Positions 39,579 through 49,231 are shown, counted from the stretch's first letter. The stretch is DNA of 51,546 bases from an archaeon GW2011_AR18 (GCA_000806155.1 JWKX01000014.1:1-51546); one strand, 5' to 3'. Numbers and translations: made by a program. Notes: generated by a model from the sequence alone, not told the origin.

Positions 39579-40247
39579 ATGGTTTTATCACTTAATGCCT
39601 TTGGAATTCCTGATTATCCTTATTCTGAATGGATTTTATTGTCTCATAGGACTATGTTTTCTGAATCTTTAGTAATTTATGATAATAATGAGTCTATGTC
39701 TTCTAAACCTAAGGATGTTGATCTATGGATTCGTTGTATAAAGAGCTTAGCTTTCCCTAAAACTAATAATGAACCTAAAAGAGCTAAATCAACAGAAAGT
39801 CCTGTACGTTTCAATCTTTACAATGGTTGGGATGAGGATTTAATGAATTCTAGGACTTATGATGGAATGTTTTCTGTTCTTGAAAAACTTAATGCATCTT
39901 ATATGCCTGTTCTCTGTCGTCCATCTGAAGCTCCTTTTAATCCCTATTCTCTTCCTGGAGCTTTTCCTGATATTGTTTATAGTTCTGATATTAGGTCTAG
40001 ATTTATAAGTTCTGTAAAAGATACTATTAAGAAAATTGGGGGTAGTGATGCCTGTATTAATCATGAGATGGATTATTATCATCAGTTTCCTGAAAGGCTT
40101 CGTTCTCTTCAACTTCTAGATGATTTAGTTTCAAAGAATCCACCAAGTAGTTTAAGATCAAGTGGCTGGGATGCTGATCGTGTTGCATATCCTTATTATA
40201 TCAGTTTAAAGAGAGAACATGATGTAAGTCGTGCTTATCTGTTTTAA
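39579..40247 (+). CDS. Hypothetical protein (222 aa)
   Basis: Soluble, mixed alpha/beta, no signal or membrane segment. Contains DVDLWIRCIKSLAFP, RPSEAPFNPYSLPGAFPDI and NHEMDYYHQFPERLRSLQLL. The D.D and H.E..YYH elements might bind metal but no known motif is complete. Divergent from the MNT gene, convergent to apgM. Not recognised. Confidence 0.65.
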   Translation: MVLSLNAFGIPDYPYSEWILLSHRTMFSESLVIYDNNESMSSKPKDVDLWIRCIKSLAFPKTNNEPKRAKSTESPVRFNLYNGWDEDLMNSRTYDGMFSVLEKLNASYMPVLCRPSEAPFNPYSLPGAFPDIVYSSDIRSRFISSVKDTIKKIGGSDACINHEMDYYHQFPERLRSLQLLDDLVSKNPPSSLRSSGWDADRVAYPYYISLKREHDVSRAYLF

Positions 40248-40282
40248 TTTATTGATTTAAAATAAAGTCACATGATTCAAAT

Positions 40283-40396
40283 TCAATGCTCTTGTTCAGT
40301 AATACTATTCTCAAATCCTAGTTTTCTTAATACATCTTTTCCATATAATTGTTTATAATATCCATCTTCTGCTTCGCTCTCATTGAATCTTCTCAT
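40283..40396 (-). CDS. Mini-protein after apgM (37 aa)
   Basis: ATG at 40396 overlaps the apgM stop as ATGA. Reads MRRFNESEAEDGYYKQLYGK then DVLRKLGFENSITEQEH. Coupled placement supports translation. It is not the missing ApgM C-terminus, since no TADH or HS.DPVP motif is seen. Confidence 0.45.
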   Translation of the reverse strand: MRRFNESEAEDGYYKQLYGKDVLRKLGFENSITEQEH

Positions 40397-41349
40397 TGTA
40401 TCTCTCTTTTTCTTAAATATCCAAAGAACTCTTTATCTATTAATTCTATCATTTTTTTCTTTTCTATTGGGTTGTTATCATGTCCCATTACATCTAGTTC
40501 TTTGAAATGTATAAAATATTTACTTAAATTACCTTTTTTGATCATTATCTTGCTATATGCTAGTGTTTCATTTAATCCTTTATACAGGTTATCTAATAAT
40601 CCTTTATTTGTTGTTTCTGGATAATCAAACTTTAATACTTTCATTCCTGATAATTTAGCTATTCCTACCTCTAATGGCATTGATACAACTGCTCCCCATC
40701 CTGTTTTCTTTGGCAGTTCTGGCAGTATTATTCCTGCATCTCTTACTAGTATTGCATTTGCTTTCAATAAATATTTTTTATTTCTCTGATTATTTACTGG
40801 ATGATTCTTTAATATTTCATGGCATTGTTTTACAAAACTGTTTACTACATTTGCACTCACTTTTGTTTTTCTTTCAGGATCTAATGCTCTGCACTCTTCT
40901 ATATTATTTATATTATTGTTTACTGCAACTCCGAATCTCCCAACTCTTTTATATGCTGGATCTACATTTGATATATTATCTGAGAAATCTCCCCCTTTGA
41001 TTACTAATACTCCTCTGTGTCCTACTGTTGCTCTGAATTCGAAATCATAATCTAGTTTTACTTTTTCATTTATTGTTTTCTCTAATTCTTTAGCCTCTTT
41101 TGTTGTTAATGTCCTTCCTACTCTTCTGTCTAATATTAATCTGTTATCAACTGTTGCGAAATTTGTTCTTAATGCTAGATTTCCATTCTTGGCTAATTGT
41201 TCATTTACTGTATATACATATCCGCCATTCCCTCTACTAGCGAAATAATCTAAATTAGGAGTTTTAGCTGCTTCTAGTGGTGTTAATCCATCTAATAATT
41301 TACATGCTCTGTCTCCCACTCCATCTAGAATTATGAATATCTTCACCAT
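40393..41349 (-). CDS. apgM: ApgM-like phosphoglycerate mutase homologue lacking catalytic parts
   Basis: 318 residues against about 400 for archaeal cofactor-independent phosphoglycerate mutase. Clear homology: FIILDGVGDR...TPLEAAKTPNLD at the start, RTNFATVDNRLILDRRVGRT, DRITD-like segment (SDNISNVDP), KHPVN-like ILKNHPVNNQR, and HFKELDVMGHDNN near 290. Missing: the segment with PGSDxAHLxxxGYDP holding the catalytic Ser (only about 15 residues replace about 50) and the C-terminal part with TADHxTPC and HSxDPVP metal ligands. Both losses are in frame. It may be an inactive relic or a changed-function paralogue. Confidence 0.8.
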   Translation of the reverse strand: MVKIFIILDGVGDRACKLLDGLTPLEAAKTPNLDYFASRGNGGYVYTVNEQLAKNGNLALRTNFATVDNRLILDRRVGRTLTTKEAKELEKTINEKVKLDYDFEFRATVGHRGVLVIKGGDFSDNISNVDPAYKRVGRFGVAVNNNINNIEECRALDPERKTKVSANVVNSFVKQCHEILKNHPVNNQRNKKYLLKANAILVRDAGIILPELPKKTGWGAVVSMPLEVGIAKLSGMKVLKFDYPETTNKGLLDNLYKGLNETLAYSKIMIKKGNLSKYFIHFKELDVMGHDNNPIEKKKMIELIDKEFFGYLRKREIQ

Positions 41350-41383
41350 CTTATTTTTTCATGATTAATTTTAGTATTTAATG

Positions 41384-41644
41384 TTATCGTTGCCCAACAA
41401 TGATATTCGTGTTATAGAGGTAATCATTATATGCTTCTTTGTATTCCTTATACTTTAATATTATCTTTCTTGCCTCTTCTGTATCATCTATTGGTATTCT
41501 TGGAAGGCTTCCATATGAATTATTGAATATTCTATCTGCAAGCCCAGTTACTGCAAATAATCTCAATTCCTCTAATGGTGCTGTTTTTACTAACAATTCT
41601 ATTCCTGCATTTGTATCATTCTGATTTATACTTCCTTTTTTCAT
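41384..41644 (-). CDS. Hypothetical protein (86 aa)
   Basis: ATG at 41644 (TTG at 41659 adds five). MKKGSINQNDTNAGIELLVK, then ELRLFAVTGLADRIFNNSYG and a Tyr-rich end YKEYKEAYNDYLYNTNI. Soluble; no family recognised. It precedes apgM by 34 bases on the same strand, so probably one unit. Confidence 0.6.
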   Translation of the reverse strand: MKKGSINQNDTNAGIELLVKTAPLEELRLFAVTGLADRIFNNSYGSLPRIPIDDTEEARKIILKYKEYKEAYNDYLYNTNIIVGQR

Positions 41645-41725
41645 AGTGATTTTATCCAATTTCTTCTTTCAATTATATTATATTAACATCATAACTTTTA
41701 TATCCATTTCTGTAATCTTTTATAT

Positions 41726-42706
41726 ATGAAAATCAAGCAGGTTCCTGAAGATTTCATTGTTGATGAAGTTATTCAGTTGAAATTAGTTAAAGATAGGACT
41801 AATTATATTATCTTTAAATTAACTAAGACTAATTGGGATTCTTTTAAAGTTATTAATAATCTTTCTAAAGCTTTGAATATTAAAAATAAGTTGATTGGTT
41901 ATGCTGGCAATAAAGATAAGTTAGCTATTACTTCTCAGTATGTCTCTTTCTATAAAATTCCTAAAGAACGTATCGAAAGAGTTAAGATGCATGATGTTAA
42001 ATTGGAATTTGTTGGTTATGCTGTTGACAGGATTAATCTTGGAGACTTAGAAGGTAATAATTTTATTATAGCTGTTAGGGATTTATCTAAAAAAGTAATT
42101 CTTCCTAAAGATTTACAGTTAGAAAACTATTTTGGCGATCAGAGATTTGGTAATAAAGCTAATACTCATCTAGTTGGTAAGGCTATTATTAAGAAAGATT
42201 TCAAATTAGCTTGTGAATTATTGAATATTCCTATGAGTAATAATGATTTTATTTTTGAATTAAGAAAGCAGCCTAGAAGATTATTAAGATTTTATATCTC
42301 AAGTTATCAGGCTTTTATCTGGAATAAACTTTTAAGTAATCATTTAAAAAAACAAAAAGATAGTTTAATAATAAAGTCCAATTCAGGTGATTTATACATC
42401 TCTAAATCTAACATTGAAGATTTTAAAATTCCTTTGATTAGTTTTGATGCCGAAATGTCTGATGAGTTAAAATCTATTTTAGAAGAGGAGAATATCCAAT
42501 TAAAAGATTTTATTATTCCTCAGATGCCTGAATTAACAACTGAAACAGTTTATAGAAATGCTTTCATTGATGTTAAAAATATCTCTTTTGAATATTCTGA
42601 TGATGAATTAAATAAAAATAAATTAAAAGTAGTCATTAAATTCTTCCTTCCTAAGGGTTGTTATGCTACGATGTTGATCTCTAAATTAGAGAATATTCTT
42701 AAATAA
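41726..42706 (+). CDS. truD: tRNA pseudouridine synthase TruD
   Basis: 326 residues. TruD makes pseudouridine 13 in tRNA. GYAGNKDKLAITSQYVSF (about 57-74) carries the catalytic Asp in NKDK.A, and NYFGDQRFG near 134 is the second family motif; AFIWNKLLS near 196 follows. Slightly shorter insert domain than bacterial enzymes. TATA-like ACTTTTATAT about 27 bases before the ATG. Confidence 0.94.
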   Translation: MKIKQVPEDFIVDEVIQLKLVKDRTNYIIFKLTKTNWDSFKVINNLSKALNIKNKLIGYAGNKDKLAITSQYVSFYKIPKERIERVKMHDVKLEFVGYAVDRINLGDLEGNNFIIAVRDLSKKVILPKDLQLENYFGDQRFGNKANTHLVGKAIIKKDFKLACELLNIPMSNNDFIFELRKQPRRLLRFYISSYQAFIWNKLLSNHLKKQKDSLIIKSNSGDLYISKSNIEDFKIPLISFDAEMSDELKSILEEENIQLKDFIIPQMPELTTETVYRNAFIDVKNISFEYSDDELNKNKLKVVIKFFLPKGCYATMLISKLENILK

Positions 42707-42768
42707 TGAGATAAGACCAAAATAAAGGCTAGAGAAATATTTATAAATCTAATAATCTTATAAAAATT

Positions 42769-43194
42769 ATGAGGCCAACAAATGTTTGTAACTCCAGGGG
42801 TCAGTTAGAGGTATTTAATATAAAGTCGGATGATTTTGAAAAAAATAATGAAATAATTAAGTCTTTCTTAGGGTTTCTTAAATATTTCAGACTAAAAGAG
42901 CAATACAAGGATGCTGCTAAACTTTTAAAAATGAAGGGAGAAATTAGTACTTATCCTGCTATAGTCTGGTCGTATAAATTATCTAGTGATCCTACTGATA
43001 AATCTATGCCATCTCAGGACGGATTTATTCTTAAATTTGAATGCAAAATTTATGAGACCTTTAGGTTAGAAAATGGGATCATTAAGAAGCTCGAACCTAA
43101 ATCAATAAAGCTACTAAAGGAGATTTCAAATACTATAAGTGTTAGGTGGGCGGACTATGATAGCTTATCACTACTTGAAAGAATTCTTGATTAG
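42769..43194 (+). CDS. Hypothetical protein (141 aa)
   Basis: Begins MRPTNVCNSRGQLEVFNIKS; helical middle (FLKYFRLKEQYKDAAKLLKM) and beta-rich end with ECKIYETFRLENGIIKKLEP. Soluble. Not recognised. Precedes the repeat protein by 35 bases and may share its promoter region. Confidence 0.65.
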   Translation: MRPTNVCNSRGQLEVFNIKSDDFEKNNEIIKSFLGFLKYFRLKEQYKDAAKLLKMKGEISTYPAIVWSYKLSSDPTDKSMPSQDGFILKFECKIYETFRLENGIIKKLEPKSIKLLKEISNTISVRWADYDSLSLLERILD

Positions 43195-43229
43195 AAAGTT
43201 ATTTAAACGAAAATTAAGAATATAAGTTT

Positions 43230-45263
43230 ATGCTTGAGCTTTTAGATAAGAGGGTTAGGGAATTTAACAAACTTCTTAGGACTAGTCATGATTTTATTAA
43301 AGAAAATAAATTCTCTGAAGCTTTAGAATATTATAACTTATTGAATAAACATTTTAATCATATCCCTAAAAGAAATCGTACTAAAGAGATGAGCAATGGT
43401 TTGAATCTTGTTTATGAAGAATTAAGATTATACATGAGGATCAATGAAGCTTACTCTCTAGCTAAGGATGGTAATTTTTCTAAGATGAATGAAGAGTTAA
43501 CTATTATTAATGATATTGTTCATGATCTTAAATCTGAAAGATCTTCTGAAATTCCTCCTTTATTGGAATCTACTGAAAAATATTTCTCTTTCCTTAAAGA
43601 AGTTTATAATTTTAACATATCTAAAAAATCTTTTATTGAACATTACAATAATATTAACTCTGATATTAAAAGTATGGATATTGCTAAGGCTAATTCTGAA
43701 ATTCCTAAACTATTTTATTTATACAATAAATTATCTCCTTTCATCTCTCGTAAGGAAAAGTTTGAATTATATGATATGCTTAAATCAACTTACAAGGAAT
43801 TATCTATCAAGAATCTTATGAAGAAAGCTCATATGAGAAGTTTCTCTATTCTATATGCTCCTGAGAAGATTGAAAGACCTAAACATGAATCAAATATTGA
43901 AATTCCTGTACTGAATATAAGATCTAATGTAAAGTTTGATAAGGTTTATAGGGATATAAGGTCTTTAATTAAAAAAGATGATTATTTTGATTCTTTTGTC
44001 AGATATGAAGAACAGCTGATGGATAATTATCTTGTTCGCGAATTATTCTCTGAATTCAAAAGACCTGTCATAGAAATCCCTCATCATGATAAATTATTAA
44101 GAATTCCAAAGTTTAAATTGACTGATGTTGTATTCTACTCAAAGAAGTATGACAATATTCACAAGCTTATACGTAAAGGTAAATATGTTGACGCTGTTAA
44201 TTTCTACGAGAATGAGATTGTCCATAACGCTTTTCCTAAACTATTATTGGATGAGAAATTTAGTTTAGATAAGATTAATAATCCTAGACATGAGAAATCT
44301 TTAGTTTTGCCTGATTTTAAAGGGACAGAGAGTGTTGATTATGATAGTGCCTACCACAAAGTTCATAGTTCTGTTTCAAGAAAAAACTATCATAAAGCTG
44401 TTGAATTTTACGAAAAAGAGATTAACAATAATAAATTCTTTAAAGACTTAGCTGATGATTTTAATCTTCCTAAAGTATCTAATCCTAAGCATGATAAGTT
44501 TGTTGTCCTTCCAGAGTTCAATAAAATAAAAACAGCAGATTATTCTGAAGATTATGAAAAAGTACACGAATATTTAGATGATGAGGGTTATGCTAAAGCA
44601 TTAAGATTATATGAATCTAAGATTAATCATAACTCTTTTAAGAATATTTTAAAGAATAAATTTATAATTCCTAAAATTAAAACTCCTAATAATAAACTTG
44701 AACATCACCATTTCAAACCTCAAGATTTAGCTGATATTCCTAAGGATTTAGAAAAACTTCATAATAAACTAGAAAAAGAAATTCCTAAAGCAGAACTTCA
44801 AATTCCTAAAATAATAGCTAATCACAAACCTCAATCTAGAGATTTCAAAGTTCCAGAATCAGTTTCTTACTCTAAAGAGTTTAGTTTAGTTCATAATAAA
44901 TTAAAAAATAATACATATTTTCCTAAATCTAGTATAGAGATTACTAATATTAAACTAAATAATTATAAAGTTTCTAAACGTGAAATTAAGACTCAGGATG
45001 TTGTTCATTATTCTAAAGACTTTGATAAAATTCATGATGATATTGATTCTGGTGATTATGATAAAGCTTTATCTATGTTAGAAAATAGAAAAGTAACTCA
45101 TAAAGCTGTTGAAATTAAAAAAGTTAAACTTAATGCTAAAGCTCCTGTCATTCTTGATAAGATTCCTAAACAAATTCATTACAGTAAGAACTATTCAAAA
45201 ATAAACTCCTTATTAAAGAAGGGTAATTATGAAGATGCTTTAAAATTGTATGAAAAGATATAA
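43230..45263 (+). CDS. Large degenerate-repeat protein next to ftsY (677 aa)
   Basis: No signal peptide or membrane helix. N-terminal helical part (about 1-215), then about seven or eight repeats of roughly 55-75 residues. The repeat pattern is V.YSK.YDKIH..I.KGDY.KAL..YE.EI.HN.F...L...F.LPKI.NPKHDK.LVLPEF; examples are FYSKKYDNIHKLIRKGKYVD, DYSEDYEKVHEYLDDEGYAK and HYSKDFDKIHDDIDSGDYDK. Helix pairs resembling TPR units separated by IP-rich extended strands. Highly charged. ftsY starts 39 bases after the stop. Possibly a scaffold; no family known to me. Confidence 0.75.
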   Translation: MLELLDKRVREFNKLLRTSHDFIKENKFSEALEYYNLLNKHFNHIPKRNRTKEMSNGLNLVYEELRLYMRINEAYSLAKDGNFSKMNEELTIINDIVHDLKSERSSEIPPLLESTEKYFSFLKEVYNFNISKKSFIEHYNNINSDIKSMDIAKANSEIPKLFYLYNKLSPFISRKEKFELYDMLKSTYKELSIKNLMKKAHMRSFSILYAPEKIERPKHESNIEIPVLNIRSNVKFDKVYRDIRSLIKKDDYFDSFVRYEEQLMDNYLVRELFSEFKRPVIEIPHHDKLLRIPKFKLTDVVFYSKKYDNIHKLIRKGKYVDAVNFYENEIVHNAFPKLLLDEKFSLDKINNPRHEKSLVLPDFKGTESVDYDSAYHKVHSSVSRKNYHKAVEFYEKEINNNKFFKDLADDFNLPKVSNPKHDKFVVLPEFNKIKTADYSEDYEKVHEYLDDEGYAKALRLYESKINHNSFKNILKNKFIIPKIKTPNNKLEHHHFKPQDLADIPKDLEKLHNKLEKEIPKAELQIPKIIANHKPQSRDFKVPESVSYSKEFSLVHNKLKNNTYFPKSSIEITNIKLNNYKVSKREIKTQDVVHYSKDFDKIHDDIDSGDYDKALSMLENRKVTHKAVEIKKVKLNAKAPVILDKIPKQIHYSKNYSKINSLLKKGNYEDALKLYEKI

Positions 45264-45302
45264 TAAAAAGCTTTAAATCTCTTTTATTCTGGTATTAATT
45301 CT

Positions 45303-46619
45303 ATGTTTGGATTTTTAAAAGATAAACTGAAGGGAGCTATCAGTAAGTTCTCTAAAAGTGTAGAAGAATCTAAAGAAGAATTTACACCAGTTGAAGAATC
45401 AAAGCCTAAGAAAGAAATAAAGAAACATGAAGAAAAGAAAGAAGTAAAAAATAAAGAAGTTAAGAAAAAAGAAAAATCTAAGGATCATAAGGTTAAAGAA
45501 AAAACAAAAAAAGTTCTTGAAGAAAAAGAAGTAGAAATCCCAGAAGTTATTGAAGAAGAAATAAAAATTGAAAATAAAGTTGATGAAGTTGTTATTAAAG
45601 AAGATGTTGAAGTCAAACAAGAATCTAAAGGTTTCTTCTCTAAATTAAAAGATAAATTTACTTCTAAAGAAGAGAAAGTTGAAGTTAAACCAGTTGAAGA
45701 ATTTAAAGAAACTGAAATAAAGTCGGAAGTCAAGGAAGAAAAAAGTTTCTTTGGTTCTATTAAGGAAAAGATTACAACAACTAAAATCTCTAATGATAAA
45801 TTCGAAGAATTATTCTCTGAATTAGAGATTGGTTTATTAGAAAGTAATGTTGCTTTAGAAGTTATTGATAAGATTAAAGATGATCTTAAAAGTAATATTG
45901 TTGATAAGCCTATCAAGAGAGGTTCTGTTGAGGATGAGATTAAGAACGGTTTAAAATCCAGTATTGAAGATCTTTTCTTAGTTCCAAACATTAATTTATT
46001 AGATAATATTAAAAATAAATCTACAAAACCTTATGTTATATGTTTTGTTGGTATTAATGGTTCTGGTAAAACTACTTCTATATCTAAAATAGCTAATTTG
46101 CTTAAAAAAAATAAATTGTCAGTTGTTCTTGCAGCTTCAGACACTTTCAGAGCAGCTGCTATTCAACAATTAAAGGAATGGGGAGAAAAACTTAATCTGA
46201 AAGTTATTGCTCATGATTATGGTTCTGATCCTGCAGCAGTTGCTTTTGATGCTATATCTTATGCTAAAGCTCACAATATTGATGTTGTTTTAATAGACAC
46301 AGCAGGAAGATTACATTCTAATAAAGATTTGATTCGCGAGATGGAAAAAATAGTTAGAGTTTCAAAACCTGACTTAAAATTATTTGTTGGTGAATCTATT
46401 ACTGGTAATGATTGTACTGAACAGGCTAAAGAATTCAATAGTGCAATTAATATTGATGGTATTATCTTATCTAAAGCTGATATTGATGAGAAAGGTGGCA
46501 CTATGGTTTCTGTCTCTTATATCACTAAAAAACCTATTTTATATTTAGGAACTGGACAGTCTGTTAATGATATTAAAGAATTCAATAAAGATGAAATTAT
46601 TAAGAATTTAGGACTTTAA
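45303..46619 (+). CDS. ftsY: Signal recognition particle receptor FtsY
   Basis: 438 residues. Amphipathic N-terminus MFGFLKDKLKGAISKFSKSV, then a long Lys/Glu acidic-basic A domain to about 150, then the NG domain. G1 GINGSGKTTSISKIA (near 249), G2 DTFRAAAIQQL, G3 DTAGRLHSNKDL, and SKADIDEKGG in place of the more usual TKxDxDxKGG. GTPase partner of SRP54 at the membrane. Its stop overlaps the convergent VIT1-like gene by four bases. Confidence 0.95.
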   Translation: MFGFLKDKLKGAISKFSKSVEESKEEFTPVEESKPKKEIKKHEEKKEVKNKEVKKKEKSKDHKVKEKTKKVLEEKEVEIPEVIEEEIKIENKVDEVVIKEDVEVKQESKGFFSKLKDKFTSKEEKVEVKPVEEFKETEIKSEVKEEKSFFGSIKEKITTTKISNDKFEELFSELEIGLLESNVALEVIDKIKDDLKSNIVDKPIKRGSVEDEIKNGLKSSIEDLFLVPNINLLDNIKNKSTKPYVICFVGINGSGKTTSISKIANLLKKNKLSVVLAASDTFRAAAIQQLKEWGEKLNLKVIAHDYGSDPAAVAFDAISYAKAHNIDVVLIDTAGRLHSNKDLIREMEKIVRVSKPDLKLFVGESITGNDCTEQAKEFNSAINIDGIILSKADIDEKGGTMVSVSYITKKPILYLGTGQSVNDIKEFNKDEIIKNLGL

Positions 46620-47329
46620 ACAACAACTCCATTTAATCCAAATATTATCTTTAGTAATAATCCTACTCCATATCCTATTATCGCAGATACTATTCCTATC
46701 AACATTAATTCTGTTCCACTTCTTTTCCAGTTTCCTATGCTTAATTTAGCTTTTAATGCTCCAACTATGAATAATACTATTGCAGAAAATATTAATGATG
46801 TTATTATCCCATTTTTTATATTTAATACTAAGAATGGTATTATTGGTACTATTGAACCTATAACTGTTGCTAATCCAACAACTGCTGCTACACTTAATGG
46901 TTTTTCATATTCTTCAGGGCTTAGATTATGTTCTTCCTGCATTATTGTTTTTGCCCATGTTTTCTTGTTTGAAATTATTTTATTTACTATTGAATTTAAT
47001 AAATTTCCTCTAAATCCTTTATTATAATATAAATCTCTTATTTGTTTTATCTCTGCTTTCGGTTGTTCTTTTATCTCTTCTTCCTCTTCTTTTAATCTGC
47101 TCTCATAGTATTCTTTTGCTGCTTTGCTTGAAGTATAAGCTACTGCTCCCATTGATATTGATTCAGCTACTAACGATACTAATCCTGCTATTATCACTAT
47201 TTTCTTATCAGCTGTTGCACTTGCAACTCCTAATACTAATCCTAAAACATTTACTATACCATCCTGTCCTCCTAGAATTAAGTTTTTGAAATTAAATTTA
47301 CTTGACTTATGACTCATATCTTTTTTCAT
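46616..47329 (-). CDS. VIT1/CCC1-family iron/manganese transporter
   Basis: 237 residues. ILGGQDGIVNVLGLVLGVAS (about 19-38) is the family's first helix with DG motif; LVAESISMGAVAYTSSKAAK (about 53-72) the second. A cytoplasmic metal-binding loop with E/K-rich helices (YYESRLKEEEEEIKEQP, TIMQEEHNLSPEEYEKP) links to three further helices ending LLKIIFGLNGVVV. Moves Fe or Mn out of the cytosol. Normal length. Confidence 0.88.
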   Translation of the reverse strand: MKKDMSHKSSKFNFKNLILGGQDGIVNVLGLVLGVASATADKKIVIIAGLVSLVAESISMGAVAYTSSKAAKEYYESRLKEEEEEIKEQPKAEIKQIRDLYYNKGFRGNLLNSIVNKIISNKKTWAKTIMQEEHNLSPEEYEKPLSVAAVVGLATVIGSIVPIIPFLVLNIKNGIITSLIFSAIVLFIVGALKAKLSIGNWKRSGTELMLIGIVSAIIGYGVGLLLKIIFGLNGVVV

Positions 47330-47407
47330 TAATAGAATTATTTTATTAGTTTATTATAAAGATTTCTAATTGAAAGATTTTTATATTAGTTACAATTAAA
47401 TTATAAT

Positions 47408-47641
47408 ATGCAGTTCAGAAGGCATACAGGCGGAAATGTAGAATTTAGTGATAAAAAGGATGATAGTCTAGGTTATGCGGCTGAATATGATAAACTTGTC
47501 AAAAAGAGATTAAAAAAAGAATATGAAAATAATTTAATAATCTACGCAGAAGATTTAAAAAAGTGGAATGAAAAGAATAAACTTTTAAAAATATTTAGCT
47601 TTTACAAAAAACCCAAAAAACCTGAATTAGTAAATTTTTAA
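47408..47641 (+). CDS. Small basic hypothetical protein (77 aa)
   Basis: MQFRRHTGGNVEFSDKKDDS then a long Lys-rich helix (KLVKKRLKKEYENNLIIYAE) and FYKKPKKPELVNF. TATA-like TTTTTATATT 26 bases upstream of the ATG. No family recognised; basic charge would fit nucleic acid or membrane contact. Confidence 0.6.
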   Translation: MQFRRHTGGNVEFSDKKDDSLGYAAEYDKLVKKRLKKEYENNLIIYAEDLKKWNEKNKLLKIFSFYKKPKKPELVNF

Positions 47642-47724
47642 CCAAATAACTTTTAAACTATTCTTTATTTTATAGAATCATTCTAAATCACAGGTTTTAT
47701 ATCTTTTTCATTTTTATTATTTAT

Positions 47725-48807
47725 ATGGTGTTTATTCATGATACTGGTTATAGTTCTTTTAATACTGGTATTCTCTCTGATGGTTGTAAAATGTGTGTTG
47801 TTGGTAAAAAATTAGTTCTTTTTATTACTGGCGCCTGTCCTAGAAAATGTTGGTATTGCCCTGTTTCTGATAATAAGATTCAGCATGATGTTATTTATGC
47901 TAATGAGTCTAACATATCTGATATTGATGAAGCTGTTAATGAGGCTAAACTTTGTAATTCTAAGGGTATGGGTATTACTGGCGGTGATCCTCTTACAAGG
48001 ATTAATAGAGTTTATGATTATATTAAAGCTTTCAAAAAAGAATTTGGAAAAAAGTTTCATGTTCATTTATACACTTCATTTGATCTTGTTAATGATAAAA
48101 ATCTTGAAATTCTTTACTCTGCTGGTTTGGATGAGATTAGATTTCATCCTGATTTAAATGATGATTCTAAATGGAATAAGATTTTATTAGTTAAAAAGTT
48201 TGATTGGGATATTGGTATTGAAATTCCCTGCATTCCAGATATGGTTAAAGAAACTATTAATGTTATTGAATATTTCAAGGATAAGGTTGATTTTTTTAAT
48301 CTTAATGAATTAGAAGCTGCTGACTCATCAAGGAATCTTGTTTTTGATAAAGGTTATAGATCTAAAGATTTTCTCTCGTATGGTATTAAAGGTTCTGAAG
48401 AGCTTGCTTTTTTTATTATGAAAAGATTTAATGGTCTGAATATTCATTTTTGCACTTCTAGGTTAAAGAATATTGAACAATTAGGTAATAGGATTAAATT
48501 AAGGGCTAAGAATATCAAAAAACAATATGATATTTTAACTAAAGGCGGGTCTTTGATAAGGGGAGCCATTTATATTAACAAACCTGGAAGTAAAGGTAGA
48601 AAAAATATAGATTTAGAAATTCTAAAGGATAAAATAAGTTCTGAACTAAAGATTAATATTTTAGAGGTAGATAAGAATAGAATATTAACTTCAAAAACAA
48701 TAGCTAAAAAATATAAAAATTATTTCAAAGATATGAATCTTTATCCTGCAATTGTTGAGGAACTTGCTACTTCAGATTTATTTGAAATTGAGATAGAATT
48801 TTTGTAA
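47725..48807 (+). CDS. Radical SAM protein, COG2108-like
   Basis: 360 residues. N-terminal GCKMC (about 20-24), then ITGACPRKCWYCPVSDNKI with CxxxCxxC (about 38-45) for the 4Fe-4S cluster, MGITGGDPLTR (GGDP for SAM amino group near 82), and radical-SAM strands LYTSFD, DEIRFHP, IGIEIPCIPD. The C-terminal third is a separate domain with KGGSLIRGAIYINKPG. Related archaeal proteins are uncharacterised and compared with pyruvate-formate-lyase activases. Substrate unknown. Confidence 0.88.
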   Translation: MVFIHDTGYSSFNTGILSDGCKMCVVGKKLVLFITGACPRKCWYCPVSDNKIQHDVIYANESNISDIDEAVNEAKLCNSKGMGITGGDPLTRINRVYDYIKAFKKEFGKKFHVHLYTSFDLVNDKNLEILYSAGLDEIRFHPDLNDDSKWNKILLVKKFDWDIGIEIPCIPDMVKETINVIEYFKDKVDFFNLNELEAADSSRNLVFDKGYRSKDFLSYGIKGSEELAFFIMKRFNGLNIHFCTSRLKNIEQLGNRIKLRAKNIKKQYDILTKGGSLIRGAIYINKPGSKGRKNIDLEILKDKISSELKINILEVDKNRILTSKTIAKKYKNYFKDMNLYPAIVEELATSDLFEIEIEFL

Positions 48808-48910
48808 ACTTTTCTTATTTCTTTACAAAACTATAAAAAATTTAGTTATAAATATCAGGTTATCAAAGATCATACGCAAGTAAAAACTAATAAATATTAT
48901 GCATTTAGAA

Positions 48911-49177
48911 TTAAGGCCAACACCTACCCACCATACCTGGGTTTTTGAAACACATATCATTACATAATTCTCGTTGTTCTGATTGGTATTTTTGTACCTC
49001 AGCATAACACAGATGGTCTTTAGAATATTTCACATTTAAAAGACATTCTTCCATTTTTTGAGTTTGGGGGTTATATGCATATACCTTTGTTTTATATATT
49101 CCAGCACAGGATAATGTTGCTGATAATAAAATTCCAGCTAATCCTAATCTAATTTCGTTTAACCTATTATTTATCAT
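48911..49177 (-). CDS. Small lipoprotein (88 aa)
   Basis: N-terminal RLNEIRLGLAGILLSATLSC with a lipobox LSCAG (Cys about 24). The mature part has cysteines CLLNVK, HLCYAE, ELCNDMC and GRCWP, likely two disulfides. It is upstream of nothing on the same strand within 60 bases; 49232 on the same strand starts the preceding gene. No family recognised. Confidence 0.65.
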   Translation of the reverse strand: MINNRLNEIRLGLAGILLSATLSCAGIYKTKVYAYNPQTQKMEECLLNVKYSKDHLCYAEVQKYQSEQRELCNDMCFKNPGMVGRCWP

Positions 49178-49231
49178 AGTATTTCATTGATAGTACTCAA
49201 ATATAAACTTTTTTATTATATTATATAATTA

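Noticed and set aside
45399-45991. Long minus-strand ORFs opposite the ftsY acidic domain
   Set aside because: Phe/Ser-rich mirror translations of the Lys/Glu-rich coding strand; shadows of ftsY.
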